Below are positions 28,501 through 34,500 of a stretch of DNA of 64,000 nt, piece by piece (position 1 is the first letter of the stretch; every line of letters starts with the position of its first letter). The DNA comes from Vandiemenella viatica (lineage: Eukaryota; Arthropoda; Insecta; Orthoptera; Morabidae). The stretch is from the NCBI GenBank assembly GCA_031002005.1, contig JARYHS010009186.1, forward strand, positions 257,949,199-258,013,198, written 5' to 3'. The position numbers were made by a program, and so were the translations under genes. The notes beneath the pieces were generated by a model that was not told the DNA's origin, made no database searches, and saw nothing but the letters and a program-made list of their open reading frames with translations.

Positions 28501-31500
28501 CAATTAAAATTAATAATAATATTGGATCTAGAGGTTTTACTGTCATTGAAATGGTACCCATGTCCAGCCTCCCTTGGAAATCCCTGTTATGCACATTATA
28601 CATTGACAGTGACCTCTTCTTTTGGAAATTTAAACGTGATTTCTGTATAAATTGAGACCTTTACTTAGAACTGAAATTTGATTTTCATCTAGATCACTGA
28701 AGATAAATTCTTGAAGGCTGCTGTCTGTGTTATCTAATCTTCAAAAATTGTTTTTTTTTTTAATTTTTTGCCTTATTCCACATGCCACATGACACTTTAA
28801 TAACTAGCTTGTCAAACTTGTGTTATACTGTTTATGAATGATATTATCTAATTTTACTTATCCATACTTCAATGCTGAATTTAACAAAATGGGCAATTCA
28901 TAAATTGCAATATAAATTATATTTAGTGTCCATATCTAAAAAAATTTCTTTGTAAATACATTTTGCTTATTAACCTAACACATATCTGTGAGCTGTTTTG
29001 GACTGCATGTGACTGAGTTTTGAAGAAAAAACTTATTGAGCAATATTTTGGAATGAAGCACATATTGCAAGGTTTAAAAATATTAAACATAAAATTTTAA
29101 AACACCAAGGAAAAAAGTAAAATAATTCCCAAAATAAATTAATATTAAGAATAGTCTTTTGATTTTAACAATATGGAATAGGGGATAAAATTCTGATGTC
29201 AGTTCTCTAAATCAAACTTAATCGTCAATCTAGGAAAAATGTTTTAATCCAATAAAAAAATGTATTAAAACATGTACAGATTTTGTTGGCCATCCAAGGC
29301 AGAAGTTGTAAATTGAACCTTCATTTTAATAGGGAATGGAAATATATAACATAGACCCATCGCTTAGGAAGAAGAGATATGTCACAGATGGCATGCGAAA
29401 GTTTGCAGAGATGTTTCAATGATTGCTTGATTAGAATGTGATTAAAGATGTTCTATATATATGTCCCTATATTTCAACTGCTAGCCACAACTACCTTGCG
29501 CAGACCACTGGTATACGGTAGTAACCATGAGTCTCTCATCGTGCACTATGGCGGATGCATGTTGGTAGCTATCAATCAAAATTCTTTACAAACACAAACG
29601 AAGTCATGAGCACCAGCTAGTATCTACTAATTGAGGGGAAATTTCTGGGTGTCAGCTGCTATTGGGTGGGGTGGTTTCAAGGGATCGCAATGCCACGGAT
29701 GTCAGTGCTAGTCAGGGGTGTCTTGTGCTCTGCATTGACCGGTAGCTTTGGACTGGGGGCTCGGTGGTGTTTGCGGACACGGCGTGGATGGAGGCTTGCA
29801 TGGAGAGTTGCATGGAGAGTGCAGTTTGAGGTATACTGACTGGAGATTTGCCCTGTGCACCACACGCGATGGTGGCAGGGTGGGCGTCTGGGGGTGCGGC
29901 AGTGCAGCGCGCCGTCGACACGCGGCAGATCCTGTCTTTATCAGAGTCGCCAGACGTGCTCTCCTGCCCCCATCCGAAGCCGTAGATGTCACACGTCTGG
30001 CTCCAGCCGTCTGGCACACTGCACAACACAACATCGTACATTCACATTACAAATGTTATAAGATTTCTAGGTTCAAATAATCACCTCATTTCTGCCTCAT
30101 ACTGGAATTTGAGGTTTTTGCAAAATACACTGGTGGAAATTAAAAGTGCAACACCTAGACGGAGTTGTGAAAAATAAATGAAATATGGCCCCAGTATCTC
30201 CATATGAATATTAAAATGATTTAAAATTGAAAGTTTTACGTGTAGTACTATAAGTATTATGGGGTTATTTACTATGAAAAATTACAATGTTTGCACAGCA
30301 GTAGCTATGATTTCATACAGTGCTAGACAAAGCAGGTCAGTTGCAACAACAGGGAAGAAAAACAATTGCAGGCGATGGAATGTGGCTGTTCAGGAGCCAA
30401 CGGCCAAGAAAGCAGGTCAGGAGTCAGCAAGAATATGCTGAAGTACGACGTCATGTGGCGGAGGATAGGAGAAGAGCAGCAGCCACTATTGGCCGAGAAT
30501 CCTCCCTACCACTTATCCAATGGTGGGAGGCCGGGGATCAAAACTCAGGTGCACGAAGGATCAGGGGTCGGGTTCGGGAGCTAGCAATGTCAAGCTAGGC
30601 TCGAGGCTTGTTCCAGGTTGATGAGGAGGATTTCGTCGAGGTGGTGTTAGTGACAGCTGTCGACATCAGCCAAACTGCGATGGACGCAGCAAGGACCATA
30701 CGCTATCAACATTAATTCCAACAGGTGGGATGAAACCATTAGGGAATCATACTTAGGATATCAAGCAGTAGAAGCAAGTAACAGGGGAGTTACAATTTGA
30801 GGGATTCAAGGAGAATGTGAAGGATTAATTATGTATATAAAACGGGTGTAAATGTGTATATACCTTACTGAGAGTATAATTTATGAAAACCTATGCTCAC
30901 ATGTTATAGAGTCGAACCCACAATTTAATGTACCTCTTGGGAAGTGGCAGAGCGAAAGCAAAAAAATTCGACAGTCCACCACACTCCCATAGGATTGACT
31001 GTAGTACAATGTCATTATACAGACTTGTTCCACAGAGGAAGGAAGAAGGCTCTAATACTCCTAGAGCAGGCACAGGTCCATACAGAAGGACAACAGCACC
31101 TGAAGACCACCAAATTGTGGCTGTTGTTGGCAGACGGTGACTGCAGGCCACATCTAAACAGTGGTTACAGAGAGAGTCACCCCCCGAATAATTGTAAACC
31201 AATTGCTTGAAGCTGGATTACACTCTTTGACCCCTATGCAATGTGTTTCATTAACCTGATTTCATTGTCAGTATCATCAAATCTGGAGTAATGCAAAAAG
31301 AAAATGGATAAGTGAACGGCATACATTAGTGTTTAGAGAAGACAAAGTGATAATCACAATGTGCATGCAAGTGTAGTGGAGAAACAGCTCATCCAGCTGT
31401 GATTTCAGAATGTGATAAAGGTGCAGCCACTGGTGTCATGGTTTGGGGGCAATCAGTTTCGACATCAGGACTGAGCAGGCACAATGTCAGCCCACCACTG

Positions 31501-34500
31501 TATGGATGAGATGCTGCATCCTATTGTTATATCCTACATGTCCACCAATTACATTTTTTTAAAATTGTGGCTTTACATCTCATCAACATTGAGGTCATTG
31601 GAGGCGGGTTGGGACTGGGGACAAGGAATGGGAAGGAATTCAGCCATTACCTTTTGAAGGAAGCATGCTGGCATTTGCCTGGAGTGGGGAATCCATGGAA
31701 AGCCCAAATATGGATTCCCGGACGGGATTTTGAACTCGTGTACTTCTGAATGCGAGGCCAGAGCATTAACCGCTCACCCACCACGCTCGGTGGTGCATCT
31801 GCCAACAAGATAATGCCTTACTCATCCTGTGGTGATCTCAACACAAGCCTGCAAGAGGTTACGATCATGGATTGGACCACACAGTCCCTACATTTGCTCC
31901 CAATAGAGCATCTCAGGTATGCCAGGAGTAGACATATTAAGGGACATCCATTAATTATGTGGGAGCATATTTCTGGAATTCTGGAACCCCCCTCCTCCCC
32001 CCGTGGTGAGATTTGGTAAGTTCTGGTCGAACCCCTCCCCCAACCCTATGATGATGTGAGATTTTGCGGGGACCCGTTCCCCTACAGACCGACAGGGTAG
32101 TGGTTATACCCATCCTAAAGTCGATATTCCCTTAGTGAGATTTTGCCAGACCACTTGTAACGTAGTTGGCTTTATTGGCAACTGAGAAAACGAGAAGGAA
32201 GAGTGTTTGGTATCAGTTTTAGTAGGTTACCCAAAGTAATATTTCCCCCAAAAGATAACACTAATCAGGTGTAGAAGAGAATGTAAGACCCACATTGGTA
32301 GTAGTACGAATTTTCAGAAGGAAGTTATGAGCAATCTTTAAGTCCGAACAGAGACGCTTTGTGGCAGTGATGACGCAACAGCCGGCAGGTTAATAGAAGT
32401 ATGAAAGAATGGTAATAAATGAATTAAGATACCAGGATGAAAGTATCGGATCTTTGTTTAGAAGTACCAAACCTGGTTTCCAACGGAATTTAGATTAAAT
32501 ATGACTAATTTTAAGGTACTTTTTCAATAAAGGAAAAAATAGTAAGTCGAGAATAAAATAAGTAGTCAAAATAAAATTATGTCCGATTAAAGGCCTTCTT
32601 GTGAAAAGATGATGACAGCAGTTTGAGATCGTTGAGTTGAGTAGAAATATGTTAAAAGTAATTCCAAAGTGAAAGCGGTTAAAGCATCGTAGCTATCCAG
32701 GTTGTCGAGAATGGGTAGAAATGAAAGTTGACAAAGGAGAAAGGAAAAACTCGAAAAACATCTGGGAGGCAACCTATTTTTATGAAAGTACAATTTTTTT
32801 AAGTAAGTTTGGCGGAAAGTTTTATCAAAATAGTGCACTCTCAATATAAGATATTTAATTTCAAAGTATTTAATTGGGATTCCATGATGGCTGACGAGAA
32901 GGGTTGAAAACTTTGATAGGCGATATCTTTTTAATGAAAGGGTTTTAGAAGGTAGTGAGATATACCAAATTAATTGTCAAAAGCTGTAGAATTCCGGAAG
33001 ATTAGAACACTCGCGCTAAAACAAATAGTTTGGACACTAGATCTGGAAAATAGGTTTATTTAACTTCGAAATTAATAACAACAAAAGGAGAGCAGATAGG
33101 AAACTTTTTACAAGGATAGAAAATGCTTAGGATGAGGAACTCTACGTAATCACAAAGTTTCAGGAAAATCGGAAAAACTTGGGGGGGAAAGCCTTTGTGA
33201 GCGGAGCTGGGAGAGAGAGAGAGAGAGAGCGCATAGAGAGGACGCTAGATGAGTGGAAATTTCCATCAGGCTTGGGTGAGCCTATATAAGGGACCTGAGG
33301 CGGGACCTCGACCGCATTAGTTTCGAACTGGTTAGATTTTTTTTTTTTTTTTGTAACAGTTTAACGTCCCTTTTTAACAACGTGGTCTTTTAGAGACGGT
33401 CGAACTGGTTAGAGGGTGAAGGTGTGAAGTGTGGGTGGGCGTTATGGCAGTGTCGCATGGTGTGGGTGTCGCGTTAGAACAATCATGAATAAACGGACTT
33501 GGAATATTTATAGACGGCAACTATAATTTTTGAAACAGATTATTAATTTAACAAACTTCTTTTCCATAATTTAAATTTGACAATTTGTATGATTTTGTTT
33601 GAGGTTTCAAGTGGAATGAACTTTTTATTGTGTCTGAATTGAGTGTATGCAATTATCGTGGCATTAATCTGCAATTTTCGGAAACGAAGTCTTTCTGGTA
33701 ACAATTTCTGTTGTCAGAGTGAATATGTCTTTAAACGTTGAACAATAAAATACTGGACTTTAAAATCTGTGTTGAGAACAATCTTTAGATATTAACCTTC
33801 ATTGAAAAATCCCATTATTAAAACCATTTGGGTTGGTGGCCGTTCTAATTAAATTAAATATTGCAGAGAAGAAAGTATAGGAAAGAATTGACTTTGTGAA
33901 TATTGGGCACTCCATCCACATCCCCCTATAAAGAGTTTTTTTCCTACACACTCCCCCCCTTTTTTCACCTCACATAATTAATGAGTACCCCCTTAGATCT
34001 CATGCTCATCCTGATACTGTGGCCATCACAACACAAGCATTTCAAAGAGTTACGACTACAATTTGGACTGCATGGTCTCCAAATGTGCCCCAATAGAGCG
34101 TGTTTGGGATGCCAGGAATAGACACATTATATCACAATGTCACCCAGCACAAAATGTGCAACAACTGACTGGACAAGACATGCAGACGTAGAGACACATA
34201 CCCCGAGAAGACATCCGAACACTTATTGATTCAATGCCAGCAAGGATGTATAGCTGCTCAAGGTGGGCGCACTTATTACTGACAACTGTGTATAAAGTGA
34301 ACAAACTTAGCCTGATCCATTTCAATTTGTTATCATTTCTCCTGGGTATGAGCCTGGATATATCTAAAAAGTTTTCTTTAATTCCATCATTCTAGTCTGG
34401 GTGTTGCACTCCATCAGTGTAACTGAATTAGTAATATCAACAGATTAGAAAACTGAGGAAAGAAGAAGCACAAACAGTTCAATTCTTCCCAAATACATAA

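Larger units (their letters stand above)
30128..34419 (+). mobile_element. Tc1-like transposon(s) with later insertions
   Basis: The left end CACTGGTGGAAATTAAAAGT follows TA. The right end, reverse-complemented, starts CACTGATGGAGTGCAACACC and is followed by TA. Plus-strand relics include an HTH-like region (30320-30598), CQQDNALLI near 31.8 kb and PREDIRTLIDSMPARMYSCS near 34.2 kb. The C-terminal part appears twice: 31800-31936 and 33995-34135 are diverged versions of the same segment. Either two copies are joined or part was duplicated. A SINE (31560-31793) and another element (31938-33994) are inserted. Confidence 0.78.

Noticed and set aside
29748..30080. Plus-strand open frames of up to 110 codons rich in Gly/Arg
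   Set aside because: They lie antisense to a GC-rich gene 1 exon whose frame and splice sites are supported by neighbouring exons; the composition explains the open antisense.
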